Positions 1 through 6,173 of a stretch of 6,173 bases of DNA are shown here, piece after piece (within the stretch, counting starts at the first letter, position 1; each line of letters opens with the position of its first letter). The DNA lies in NCBI GenBank assembly GCA_947088195.1, contig CAMUFS010000193.1, positions 1 to 6,173 on the forward strand, read 5' to 3'. The DNA comes from an uncultured Clostridia bacterium (lineage in GTDB: Bacteria; Bacillota; Clostridia; Lachnospirales; Lachnospiraceae). The notes under the pieces are model-generated. The model was not told the DNA's origin. It ran no database searches and saw only the letters and a program-made list of their open reading frames with translations. A program made the translations under genes and the position numbers.

Positions 1-7
1 GGCTGTT

Positions 8-47
8 TATAAGAACGAAACACGCCTAAGATTATATTTCAGGGCGT
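8..47 (+). promoter_or_regulatory. rpmE leader: possible -10 element and short hairpin
   Basis: A TATAAG hexamer at 8-13 resembles a sigma-A -10 box; its -35 partner would lie outside the window. Just downstream, ACGCC at 22-26 can pair with GGCGT at 43-47, with one further T-G wobble, leaving a loop of about 15 nt. The hairpin lies about 17 nt before the rpmE Shine-Dalgarno. Ribosomal-protein leaders that act as autoregulatory L31 binding sites have been described in several bacterial groups, so a structured leader here is plausible. The stem is short, I cannot match it to a specific family, and the upstream gene is not visible. Low confidence. Confidence 0.25.
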
Positions 48-76
48 TTAGTATGCAGATTAAAGAGGTGAAAAGA

Positions 77-286
77 ATGAGAGAGGGAATCCATCCAAAA
101 TACTATCAGGCAAAGGTTGTTTGCAACTGTGGAAATGAATTTGTGACAGGTTCTACAAAAGAAGATATTCATGTGGAAATCTGTTCTAAGTGTCATTCCT
201 TCTACACAGGTCAGCAAAAGTCCAGTGCTGCTCGCGGACGTGTAGACAAGTTTATTAAGAAATATGGTTTTGCATCTAACAACTAA
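77..286 (+). CDS. rpmE: 50S ribosomal protein L31 (bL31), zinc-binding type
   Basis: This encodes a 69-residue protein of the large ribosomal subunit; bL31 sits at the central protuberance and helps bridge the two subunits. The N-terminus MREGIHPKYY is the usual bL31 start. Cysteines 16, 18, 36 and 39 (CNCGN and CSKCH) form the zinc ribbon of the C+ type, as opposed to the zinc-free paralogue made under zinc starvation. The FYTGQQK motif follows at 42-48, and length is normal. The frame is open upstream to an ATG at 53. I chose the ATG at 77 because it has an AAAGAGGTG Shine-Dalgarno at 62-70 and gives the family N-terminus, whereas the longer form would add eight non-conserved residues. A terminator follows 14 nt after the stop, so rpmE is probably mostly a separate transcript. 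The identification is very secure. Confidence 0.97.
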   Translation: MREGIHPKYYQAKVVCNCGNEFVTGSTKEDIHVEICSKCHSFYTGQQKSSAARGRVDKFIKKYGFASNN

Positions 287-300
287 TAGGAAGAGAAGCT

Positions 301-333
301 AAGGTTGAGGTTATTTAATCTCAACCTTCTTTT
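301..333 (+). terminator. Rho-independent terminator after rpmE
   Basis: AAGGTTGAG at 301-309 is perfectly complementary to CTCAACCTT at 320-328. The stem can extend inward by a G-T wobble and two A-T pairs, giving about 12 pairs closed by an ATTT loop. It is followed by CTTTT at 329-333, a short but acceptable T-tract. Its position between rpmE and the DUF1385 gene fits termination, or partial attenuation, of the highly expressed ribosomal gene. A TACAAT hexamer at 333-338 could be a -10 for the next gene, but no -35 with proper spacing is visible, so the downstream cluster may depend partly on read-through. Confidence 0.7.
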
Positions 334-364
334 ACAATATAGAAAAATATAAGAAAGGAACAGT

Positions 365-1366
365 ATGAAATCATCTGGAATTGGCGGGCAGGCCGTCATT
401 GAAGGAATTATGATGAAAAATAAGGATAGATATGCTGTGGCGGTGCGCAAGCCGGATCAGGAGATTGAGGTGGAGGTGCGAGAGAGCGGCAGCGTGATGA
501 AAAATCCGATGTTGAAGAAAATGCCGATTGTCCGCGGCGTGCTGAATTTTGTAGAATCGTTGGTGTTGGGGATGCAGACACTTACCTTCTCAGCGGGATT
601 TTATGAGGAAGAGGAGCAAGCAAAGCCAAGTAAGACAGAGAAATTTCTGGATCGAATATTTAAGGATAAGGCAGAAAGTATTGTGATGGGGCTTACTGTG
701 ATGTTTTCTATAGTATTTGCGGTGGCTATTTTTATGATACTTCCGTATTATATCTCGGAGCTTTTACGGCCGTTTGTGATCTCTTCTGTTTTGATGGCCT
801 TGATAGAGGGGACGCTGCGCTTGGCGATTTTTATTGGCTATATTTTCTTGATAACCTTAATGAAGGATATTCGGCGGGTATTTATGTACCATGGTGCAGA
901 GCATAAATGTATTAATTGCGTGGAGTCAGGACTTCCCCTTACGGTGGAGAATGTGAGAATTAGTTCTAGGCTGCATAAGCGCTGTGGAACAAGCTTTCTT
1001 TTGATTGTTATGATTGTCAGTATTATTTTCTTTTTCTTTATTCATACCCCAAATCCTGTGTGGAGGGTTGTGATCCGGCTTTTGCTGGTGCCTGTGATAG
1101 CTGGTGTATCATATGAATTTATCCGTCTTGCGGGAAGCAGCGATTCCGCGTTGGTGAATTTGTTAAGTATGCCGGGGATGTTGCTTCAGAAGCTAACCAC
1201 AAGGGAGCCAGATGATAGTATGATCGAGGTGGCTATATGTGCAGTGGAGGCAGTATTTGACTGGAAACAATATTTGGCGGATGAAGGAAGGATCACGCAG
1301 GAGGAGCTTGCTCAGCTTCGGGCAGAGGAAGGGTTTGAATTTATAGAAGCGGATGAGGAGAATTAA
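365..1366 (+). CDS. DUF1385 family membrane protein (YqhQ-like, COG3872)
   Basis: This encodes a 333-residue integral membrane protein of the DUF1385 family. The family has been labelled a predicted metal-dependent enzyme, but I know of no proven activity. The hallmark GGQAVIEG is at residues 7-14. Hydrophobic segments lie at about 103-130, 138-166, 208-228 and 233-250. Between the second and third is YHGAEHKCINCVE (175-187), then HKRCGTSF (204-211); SYEFIRLAG (249-257) and TTREPDDSMIEVA (278-290) follow. By the positive-inside rule (KDIRR after segment two) the His/Glu/Cys loop faces the cytoplasm. H176, E179, H180, C182, C185, H204 and C207 are candidate metal ligands; this is inference. 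The C-terminus is acidic. The start has a GAAAGGAA ribosome site at 353-360. prmC begins 12 nt after the stop, indicating an operon with prmC and prfA. The family call is secure and the function is unknown. Confidence 0.92.
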   Translation: MKSSGIGGQAVIEGIMMKNKDRYAVAVRKPDQEIEVEVRESGSVMKNPMLKKMPIVRGVLNFVESLVLGMQTLTFSAGFYEEEEQAKPSKTEKFLDRIFKDKAESIVMGLTVMFSIVFAVAIFMILPYYISELLRPFVISSVLMALIEGTLRLAIFIGYIFLITLMKDIRRVFMYHGAEHKCINCVESGLPLTVENVRISSRLHKRCGTSFLLIVMIVSIIFFFFIHTPNPVWRVVIRLLLVPVIAGVSYEFIRLAGSSDSALVNLLSMPGMLLQKLTTREPDDSMIEVAICAVEAVFDWKQYLADEGRITQEELAQLRAEEGFEFIEADEEN

Positions 1367-1378
1367 TTAGGACGTGCC

Positions 1379-2242
1379 ATGGAGACATTGAGTGGATTGC
1401 TTTCGTGGGGCAAGGGAGAGCTGGAGGCAGCCAGCATTGCAGAATATGAGCTGGATGCGTGGCTGCTCCTCTCTTTTGTGACGGGAGTTGACAAGGCGAA
1501 GTATTTATCAGATAGGGAGATGGATGTCTCTGATAAGGAGGCTCGCCGATATAAGGAATGGATCTTAAAAAGAGCAGAAAGGGTTCCTCTTCAGCAGCTT
1601 ACAGGTTGGCAGGCATTTATGGGATTGGTATTTGAGGTGGATGCTAATGTGTTGATACCAAGACAGGACACAGAGATTCTTGTGGAACAGACGCTGAGGC
1701 GGATGAAGGAGAGAGCTCAGGTGAGTGTGCTGGATCTGTGCACAGGCTCTGGCTGTGTGATTATTAGTTTGGCACATTATCATGGTAGTTTAGGTGGCAG
1801 GCAGAGGGTTCGGGCAGTGGGGACAGATATTTCGGAAAAAGCACTGAGAATTGCCAGGAAAAATGCGGTTAGAAATGGTGTAGAGGTTTCTTTTCTGAGA
1901 GGAGATTTGTTTGAGGCGGTGGAGGGAAGATTTGATTTAATTGTGTCAAATCCACCCTATATCCCGACATCTGTGATAGAAGCTTTGGAGCCGGAGGTCA
2001 GGGATTATGAGCCGCGCATTGCGCTTGACGGCAAGGAGGATGGTCTGTATTTTTATCGCAAGATCACAGAGCAGGCGGCTGATTATCTGGAGGCAGGCGG
2101 ATATTTGCTATATGAGATTGGGTGCGATCAAGGGAAAGCAGTGGCTTCTATTTTGAGAGAGAATGGTTATGATGAAATTGAGATATATCAGGATCTGGCC
2201 GGACTTGACCGTGTATGTTTGGGAAAGAAGAGGGAGGAATAG
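1379..2242 (+). CDS. prmC: Peptide chain release factor N5-glutamine methyltransferase PrmC (HemK)
   Basis: PrmC transfers a methyl group from S-adenosylmethionine to the side-chain amide of the glutamine in the GGQ motif of RF1 and RF2, which improves peptide release. The 287-residue length is normal. The N-terminal helical substrate-binding domain covers roughly 1-85 and includes PLQQLTG (70-76). It is followed by LIPRQDTEILVE (92-103), a variant of the usual LIPRPETE. The Rossmann methyltransferase domain has motif I DLCTGSGC (119-126), GTDIS (148-152) with D150 expected to hold the ribose, GDLF (175-178), and the catalytic NPPY at 191-194. Ribosome site AGGA is at 1369-1372, 6 nt before the ATG. 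The gene lies 12 nt after DUF1385 and its stop is 3 nt before prfA, whose product is its substrate, so translational coupling is likely. Nothing looks damaged. The identification is secure. Confidence 0.97.
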   Translation: METLSGLLSWGKGELEAASIAEYELDAWLLLSFVTGVDKAKYLSDREMDVSDKEARRYKEWILKRAERVPLQQLTGWQAFMGLVFEVDANVLIPRQDTEILVEQTLRRMKERAQVSVLDLCTGSGCVIISLAHYHGSLGGRQRVRAVGTDISEKALRIARKNAVRNGVEVSFLRGDLFEAVEGRFDLIVSNPPYIPTSVIEALEPEVRDYEPRIALDGKEDGLYFYRKITEQAADYLEAGGYLLYEIGCDQGKAVASILRENGYDEIEIYQDLAGLDRVCLGKKREE

Positions 2243-2245
2243 ATA

Positions 2246-3319
2246 ATGTTTGATAAATTGGAAGATTTGCTGCTCCGTTATTCGGAGCTGATGCAGGAGC
2301 TTGCATCGCCGGAAGTGACAGGGGATCAGAATCGTTTTCGGAAATTGATGAAGGAACAGAGTGAGCTTGCGCCGATTGTGGAGGCGTATTCAGCTTATAA
2401 AAAGGCGAAGGAGACGATTGAGGATAGTCTTTCCATGCTGGAGGAAGAAAGTGATCCAGAGATGAAGGAGCTTTTGAAGGAGGAGCTTTCTGGAGCGAAG
2501 CAGGATGTGGAGGATCTGGAAAAGAAGCTTAAGATTTTACTGCTTCCCAAGGACCCTAATGATGATAAGGATGTTGTGGTGGAAATTCGCGCAGGTGCAG
2601 GTGGAGATGAGGCGGCCTTGTTTGCTGCAGAGATCTATCGCTTATATGTTCATTATGCGGAGCGTCAGCGCTGGAAGGTGGAATTGGTGAGTGTGGACGA
2701 GATTGGGATTGGCGGCATGAAGGAGGTCAGCTTTATGATCTCTGGACAGGGGGCTTATTCTAAGCTAAAGTATGAAAGTGGAGTGCATCGTGTGCAGCGT
2801 GTGCCAGAGACGGAGTCTGGTGGACGTATTCACACCTCAACCATCACAGTGGCAGTGATGCCAGAGGTGGAGGCGGTAGATGTTGTGATTGATGAGAAGG
2901 ACATTCGAATTGATGTAATGCGTGCTTCTGGAAATGGAGGACAATGTGTCAATACCACAGATTCTGCTGTCCGTCTGACACATTATCCAACTGGAATTGT
3001 AGTGTACAGCCAGACAGAAAAATCACAGCTTCAAAATAAAGACAAAGCATTTGCGCTATTGCGTGCCAAGCTTTATGATATTGAGCAACAGAAGGCACAT
3101 GACGCTGAGGCAGAGCTTCGCAGAAGCCAGATAGGAACAGGGGATCGCTCAGAGAAGATTCGCACTTACAATTTTCCTCAGGGGCGCGTCACAGATCACC
3201 GTATTGGACTTACTTTGTATAAGCTAGATAAAATTATGGACGGGGATATTGAAGAAATTTTGGATGCCTGCATCGCTGCTGATCAGGCAGCAAAGCTGGC
3301 AAAAATGAATGAATCATAG
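2246..3319 (+). CDS. prfA: Peptide chain release factor 1 (RF1)
   Basis: RF1 recognises UAA and UAG stop codons in the ribosomal A site and triggers hydrolysis of the finished peptide. The 357-residue length is normal. Residues 1-100 form the helical domain 1. EIRAGAGGDEAA (113-124) is typical of class I factors. The stop-codon reading tripeptide is PET at 187-189 within RVPETESGGRIHTS; the PxT form marks RF1, while RF2 has SPF. The catalytic GGQ is at 231-233, with Q233 the expected PrmC target. It is followed by C234 rather than the His found in Escherichia coli RF1. NFPQGRVTDHRIG (309-321) is the conserved C-terminal signature. AGGGAGGA at 2231-2238, inside the end of prmC, gives a strong ribosome site with 7-nt spacing. 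This is the last gene of the translation cluster, and no clear terminator follows it. Confidence 0.97.
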   Translation: MFDKLEDLLLRYSELMQELASPEVTGDQNRFRKLMKEQSELAPIVEAYSAYKKAKETIEDSLSMLEEESDPEMKELLKEELSGAKQDVEDLEKKLKILLLPKDPNDDKDVVVEIRAGAGGDEAALFAAEIYRLYVHYAERQRWKVELVSVDEIGIGGMKEVSFMISGQGAYSKLKYESGVHRVQRVPETESGGRIHTSTITVAVMPEVEAVDVVIDEKDIRIDVMRASGNGGQCVNTTDSAVRLTHYPTGIVVYSQTEKSQLQNKDKAFALLRAKLYDIEQQKAHDAEAELRRSQIGTGDRSEKIRTYNFPQGRVTDHRIGLTLYKLDKIMDGDIEEILDACIAADQAAKLAKMNES

Positions 3320-3335
3320 GGAAAGAGTCATGTGC

Positions 3336-3364
3336 TGGACAAAATTCATTGTGTTTGTTATAAT
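3336..3364 (+). promoter_or_regulatory. Predicted sigma-A promoter for the histidine kinase gene
   Basis: TGGACA at 3336-3341 (five of six matches to TTGACA) and a perfect TATAAT at 3359-3364 are separated by exactly 17 nt. A TG at 3356-3357 one base before the -10 forms an extended -10. It lies 17 nt after the prfA stop. Transcription would start near 3371, leaving a leader of about 70 nt before the kinase start codon. This is the best promoter match in the window and suggests the kinase is transcribed independently of the translation cluster, though read-through from prfA is possible because no terminator separates them. Confidence 0.65.
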
Positions 3365-3379
3365 CAAGATAAAGGGTAC

Positions 3380-3399
3380 GTTTTAGTAATATTACAAAC
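3380..3399. repeat. Palindrome in the kinase leader, possible operator
   Basis: GTAATATTAC at 3386-3395 is a perfect 10-bp palindrome. It is flanked by GTTT (3380-3383) and AAAC (3396-3399), which extend the symmetry with a 2-nt offset. It lies about 15-25 bases downstream of the predicted transcription start. A dimeric repressor binding here could block the kinase promoter, or the RNA could form a weak A-T-rich hairpin. The regulator is not identified, and a short AT palindrome in AT-rich DNA can arise by chance. Confidence 0.25.
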
Positions 3400-3424
3400 C
3401 TGTGATTGTATAGAAGGAATAAGT

Positions 3425-3445
3425 ATGGAGGACTGGATTAGATGA
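3425..3445 (+). other. Possible six-codon leader frame overlapping the kinase start
   Basis: An ATG at 3425 opens a frame encoding MEDWIR and stops at TGA 3443-3445, which overlaps the kinase ATG (3442-3444) in an ATGA arrangement. It has its own AGAAGGAA ribosome-like site at 3413-3419, at normal spacing. The kinase ATG relies on GGAGG at 3427-3431, which lies inside this mini-frame and is about 10 nt away, slightly long. The layout would allow stop-start translational coupling. It may equally be an accident of an ATG preceding GGAGG. I see no repeated codons that would suggest amino-acid attenuation. Confidence 0.2.
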
Positions 3446-5988
3446 AGAGCAAAGCAACAAGAGTTCTGCTGATTAGCTGTATTGCTGTACTTTCACTGTG
3501 CGGAGTGATATTTATTTTGCTGACTACTACGGTAAATGGGAAAATATCTTCGACAATTAATGACATTGGAACAATTTATATGTCAGGGATGAGTGAACAG
3601 ATTGCCCGTCATTTTGGCACGATGATTGAGATGAATTTGGAACAAATTCAAGGAATTGTGAACCGCACGCCGCCAGAAACAGTCAAGAATTATGAGGAAA
3701 TGATGGAGGAGCTTACCATTAGTGGTCAGGTGCGCTCTTTTGATTCTCTTGCACTGTACACGACAGACGGGGAATTTATTATGGTATATGGAGAGGAGAT
3801 ACGTCTCACTGATCCAGAGCCTTTTTTGCGTTCTCTTAACAATCATGAGAATAAAGTGGCTGTTGGGCAGACATCCTCCGGGAGAGATATGATTCTTATG
3901 GGAGTCGATGCCGATTATCCACTAAAAGAGGGAAGTGAATGTACAGCGCTGGTAGCGACGCTTCCTATAGAATATGTGAATGAGATGCTCGTCTTGGATG
4001 ACAATAATTCCACAAGCTGGGCACATATTATTCGATCGGATGGCACCTATGTAATACGAAATAGCAATGCATATCGAGAGAGTTATTTTGAGCGTTTGTT
4101 AGAGGAGGTTTCTGGGGGAGATAAAAATCCAGAGCAGTATGTGGAAGAATTGCGTCGGGCAATGAGCAAGAAGGAAAATTATTCTGTTGTTTTGGAGGTA
4201 GAGAACGAGAAGCGCCATATTTATTGTAATGCTCTGCCAGATTCCGAGTGGTATTTGATCAATGTTATGCCCTATGGTATGATGGATGATCTGATCACAC
4301 AGCTTGGGGATCAGAGAACAGGCTCTATTTTAATGTGCTATGGAGCGATTATTGTTGGATTTTTGATTACTTTTGTGATATATTACCGACTGACAAAGCA
4401 ACAGATTTTGGATATGGAGGAAGCAAGGCAGGAGGCAGTTCGCGCCAATATGGCAAAAAGTGAATTTTTGTCTAATATGAGTCATGACATCAGGACACCT
4501 ATGAATGCGATTGTTGGTATGACAGCGATTGCCACGGCCAATATTGACAATTTACAGCAGGTGAAAAATTGTCTTAAGAAGATTACCTTATCCAGTAAGC
4601 ATCTGCTTGGGCTTATCAATGATGTGCTGGATATGTCAAAGATTGAAAGTGGAAAGATGACGCTCAATATGGATATTATCTCCCTTCGTGAGACAATGGA
4701 GGGAATTGTCAGTATTGTGCAGCCGCAGTTAAAGGCAAAAAACCAGCAGTTTGATGTGTTTATCCACGATATTGAGGTGGAGAATGTCTATTGTGACAGT
4801 GTGCGTCTAAATCAAGTGCTTTTGAATTTTCTGTCCAATGCGATTAAATTTACCTCAGAGGGAGGAACCATACATATTTCACTCGCTGAAGAAGAATCCC
4901 CGAAAGGAGATAACTATGTCCGTGTCCATTTCCGTGTAAAGGATAATGGTATGGGAATGTCGCAGGAATTTAAAGAAAAGATTTTTGAGTCCTTTGCTCG
5001 TGAGGATAATAAGCGTGTTCACAAGACAGAGGGCACCGGCCTTGGCATGGCAATTACAAAATATATTATTGATGCTATGCAGGGCGCTATAGAGGTGGAG
5101 AGTGAGCAGGGCAAGGGAACAGAATTTCATGTGACGCTGGATCTGGAAAGGGCAAATATCGCTGAGGAGGATATGAAGCTTCCCAATTTACATATGCTTG
5201 TGGTGGATGATGATGAGCAGCTGTGCCAGACCACTGCATTTTCCCTGAAAGAGATCGGCGTCAATGCAGAATGGACCTTTGACGGGGAGTCAGCAGTGCA
5301 GATGGTGGAAAAGCGCCATCATAAGCATGAGGATTACCACGCTGTTTTGATTGACTGGAAGATGCCAGATATGGATGGAATTGCGACCGCAAAAGAGATA
5401 CGCAAGCATATGGGCTCCAATGTGCCAATTCTTTTAATGTCTGCTTATGATTGGAGTGATATTGAGAAGGAAGCAAGAGATGCTGGAATTAACGGCTTTA
5501 TCTCTAAACCATTGTTTAAATCAACTCTCTTTTATGGGCTGAAGCAGTATACTGGGCTTGCGGAAGAAGAAACGGTGGTTCATGCATCACAGGAATTTAA
5601 ATTAGAGGGACTGAAGATCCTTCTTGCAGAGGACAATGATCTAAATTGGGAGATTGCAGATGAGTTGCTTTCCTCTCTGGGGCTTGAGCTTGAGCGTGCG
5701 GAGAATGGTCAGATCTGTGTGGAAAAATTCTGTGCATCAGAGGTGGGATTTTATCAGGCGATTCTTATGGATATTCGTATGCCAATTATGTCTGGCTATG
5801 AGGCGACAGAGGCGATTCGTGCGCTGGATCGTGAGGATGCAAAGCTGCCAATTATTGCCATGACGGCTGATGCATTTTCGGAAGACCGCGAGAGATGTCT
5901 GTCATGCGGTATGAATGCACATGTTGCAAAACCGATTGACGTGAAGGAAGTTGTTCGTCTGCTAGAAAAATATATTATAATACAATAA
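3442..5988 (+). CDS. Membrane hybrid sensor histidine kinase with two receiver domains
   Basis: This is an 848-residue two-component sensor that should autophosphorylate on histidine and relay phosphate to its own receivers. A short cytoplasmic start precedes TM1 (about 8-31). An extracytoplasmic sensor of about 260 residues follows, with two apparent PAS-like lobes (about 95-180 and 190-285) suggestive of a dCache fold. TM2 is at about 293-316. There is no HAMP domain; a charged helix (316-340) leads straight into DHp, with NMSHDIRTP and phosphoacceptor H348. The CA domain has the N-box (N462, N466), DNGMGM (501-506), a FESFARED stretch (515-522) and GTGLGM (531-536). REC1 (about 584-700) has D589/D590, phosphoacceptor D638, S667 and K689. 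REC2 (about 724-844) has E730/D731, D777, T808 and K830. All catalytic residues look intact. No HPt or DNA-binding output domain is present. The ligand and target are unknown. It has its own promoter and follows prfA by 122 nt. Confidence 0.93.
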   Translation: MKSKATRVLLISCIAVLSLCGVIFILLTTTVNGKISSTINDIGTIYMSGMSEQIARHFGTMIEMNLEQIQGIVNRTPPETVKNYEEMMEELTISGQVRSFDSLALYTTDGEFIMVYGEEIRLTDPEPFLRSLNNHENKVAVGQTSSGRDMILMGVDADYPLKEGSECTALVATLPIEYVNEMLVLDDNNSTSWAHIIRSDGTYVIRNSNAYRESYFERLLEEVSGGDKNPEQYVEELRRAMSKKENYSVVLEVENEKRHIYCNALPDSEWYLINVMPYGMMDDLITQLGDQRTGSILMCYGAIIVGFLITFVIYYRLTKQQILDMEEARQEAVRANMAKSEFLSNMSHDIRTPMNAIVGMTAIATANIDNLQQVKNCLKKITLSSKHLLGLINDVLDMSKIESGKMTLNMDIISLRETMEGIVSIVQPQLKAKNQQFDVFIHDIEVENVYCDSVRLNQVLLNFLSNAIKFTSEGGTIHISLAEEESPKGDNYVRVHFRVKDNGMGMSQEFKEKIFESFAREDNKRVHKTEGTGLGMAITKYIIDAMQGAIEVESEQGKGTEFHVTLDLERANIAEEDMKLPNLHMLVVDDDEQLCQTTAFSLKEIGVNAEWTFDGESAVQMVEKRHHKHEDYHAVLIDWKMPDMDGIATAKEIRKHMGSNVPILLMSAYDWSDIEKEARDAGINGFISKPLFKSTLFYGLKQYTGLAEEETVVHASQEFKLEGLKILLAEDNDLNWEIADELLSSLGLELERAENGQICVEKFCASEVGFYQAILMDIRMPIMSGYEATEAIRALDREDAKLPIIAMTADAFSEDRERCLSCGMNAHVAKPIDVKEVVRLLEKYIIIQ

Positions 5989-6030
5989 TATTTAAATGCT
6001 TTTATCCAAAAAATTTATATAATTATAATT

Positions 6031-6080
6031 GAGAAAAGGTCGCTCAAAGGACTATAGACAGTTTTCTAAGCGGCTTTCTC
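6031..6080 (+). terminator. 50-nt imperfect hairpin downstream of the kinase, terminator-like
   Basis: GAGAAA (6031-6036) pairs with TTTCTC (6075-6080). After a 2-nt bulge, GTCGCT (6039-6044) pairs with AGCGGC (6069-6074) through one T-G wobble. The inner arm continues with two mismatches to AGGACT (6048-6053) opposite AGTTTT (6060-6065), closing on the 6-nt loop ATAGAC. About 19 of 21 positions per arm pair. It starts 42 nt after the kinase stop, a reasonable place for termination. However, the next bases (CGTAATACTTG) are not a T-tract and the first T-run is at 6096-6099, so it is not a canonical intrinsic terminator. A structured small RNA or a remnant of a mobile inverted repeat are alternatives. 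Confidence 0.4.
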
Positions 6081-6173
6081 CGTAATACTTGATTCTTTTA
6101 TATTAAATTGTTAAATATCAGTGTATTTTGCATATAGAAAAAAGTAGCATAACAAAATTATTGGTATCCTCAA

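Noticed and set aside
53..76. Longer rpmE with start at ATG 53
   Set aside because: It adds eight residues absent from the family, and the clear Shine-Dalgarno at 62-70 serves the ATG at 77.
32..217. Antisense open frame over rpmE
   Set aside because: It is a shadow of a conserved ribosomal gene, with no family resemblance and no ribosome site considered credible.
1565..1783. Antisense open frame within prmC
   Set aside because: It lies wholly inside a conserved gene and its product has low-complexity His/Cys-rich composition typical of a shadow frame.
2505..2690. Second + strand frame within prfA
   Set aside because: It is a Trp/Met/Arg-rich out-of-frame translation of the RF1 GAGGDEAA region, not a gene.
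3320..3335. Terminator after prfA
   Set aside because: No inverted repeat or T-run is present between the stop and the kinase promoter.
3391..3412. BlaI/CopY-like operator (TACA spaced from TGTA-like)
   Set aside because: TACA is followed by TGTG and then TTGTA at the wrong spacing; the second half-site is not convincing.
3583..5476. Four antisense frames and related shadows across the histidine kinase
   Set aside because: All lie opposite conserved kinase or receiver motifs and none resembles a known family.
5654..5863. Alternative + frame within REC2
   Set aside because: It is an out-of-frame shadow of the receiver domain with Arg/Trp-rich composition.
5996..6022. Eight-codon frame (MLSKKFI) after the kinase
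   Set aside because: There is no ribosome site and it is chance-level length in AT-rich DNA.
6018..6029. Tandem TATAAT hexamers as a promoter for a small RNA covering the hairpin
   Set aside because: No -35 match lies at 16-18 nt, and TATAAT is expected by chance in such AT-rich sequence.
6108..6138. Promoter for a gene right of the window (TTGTTA with TATAGA)
   Set aside because: The spacer is 19 nt, the -10 is only four of six, and no start codon can be seen before the window ends.

Overview
The window carries five protein-coding genes, all on the + strand: rpmE, a DUF1385 membrane-protein gene, prmC, prfA and a large hybrid sensor histidine kinase. Protein style and gene order point to a Clostridia-class Firmicute, most likely a member of the Lachnospiraceae. 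The signs are purine-rich Shine-Dalgarno sites, moderate GC with AT-rich gaps, the LIPRQDTE form of the PrmC motif, GGQC in release factor 1, and a CxxC inside the DUF1385 signature. This placement is inferred from family resemblance and was not searched.

Bases 1-364 hold the rpmE unit: a short leader with a weak hairpin, ribosomal protein bL31 of the zinc-binding type, and a good rho-independent terminator. Bases 365-3319 form a tight three-gene cluster with gaps of 12 and 3 nt: DUF1385, PrmC and RF1. PrmC methylates the glutamine of the GGQ motif in the release factor encoded by the next gene, so enzyme and substrate are adjacent. The role of the DUF1385 protein in this translation cluster is unknown.

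Bases 3320-3441 are a gap with a near-consensus sigma-A promoter (TGGACA, 17 nt, TATAAT with an extended -10 TG), a 10-bp palindrome in the predicted leader, and a possible six-codon upstream frame whose stop overlaps the kinase start. Bases 3442-5988 encode an 848-residue membrane hybrid histidine kinase with an extracytoplasmic sensor, DHp and CA domains, and two intact receiver domains. No HPt or output domain lies in the protein or in the rest of the window, so its downstream partner must be elsewhere. Bases 5989-6173 are AT-rich and non-coding, with one long imperfect hairpin (6031-6080).

The left part is ordinary, well-conserved housekeeping DNA. I found no convincing evidence of a new multi-gene system. 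The items most worth following up are the DUF1385 protein, the orphan kinase with its leader, and the hairpin downstream of it.
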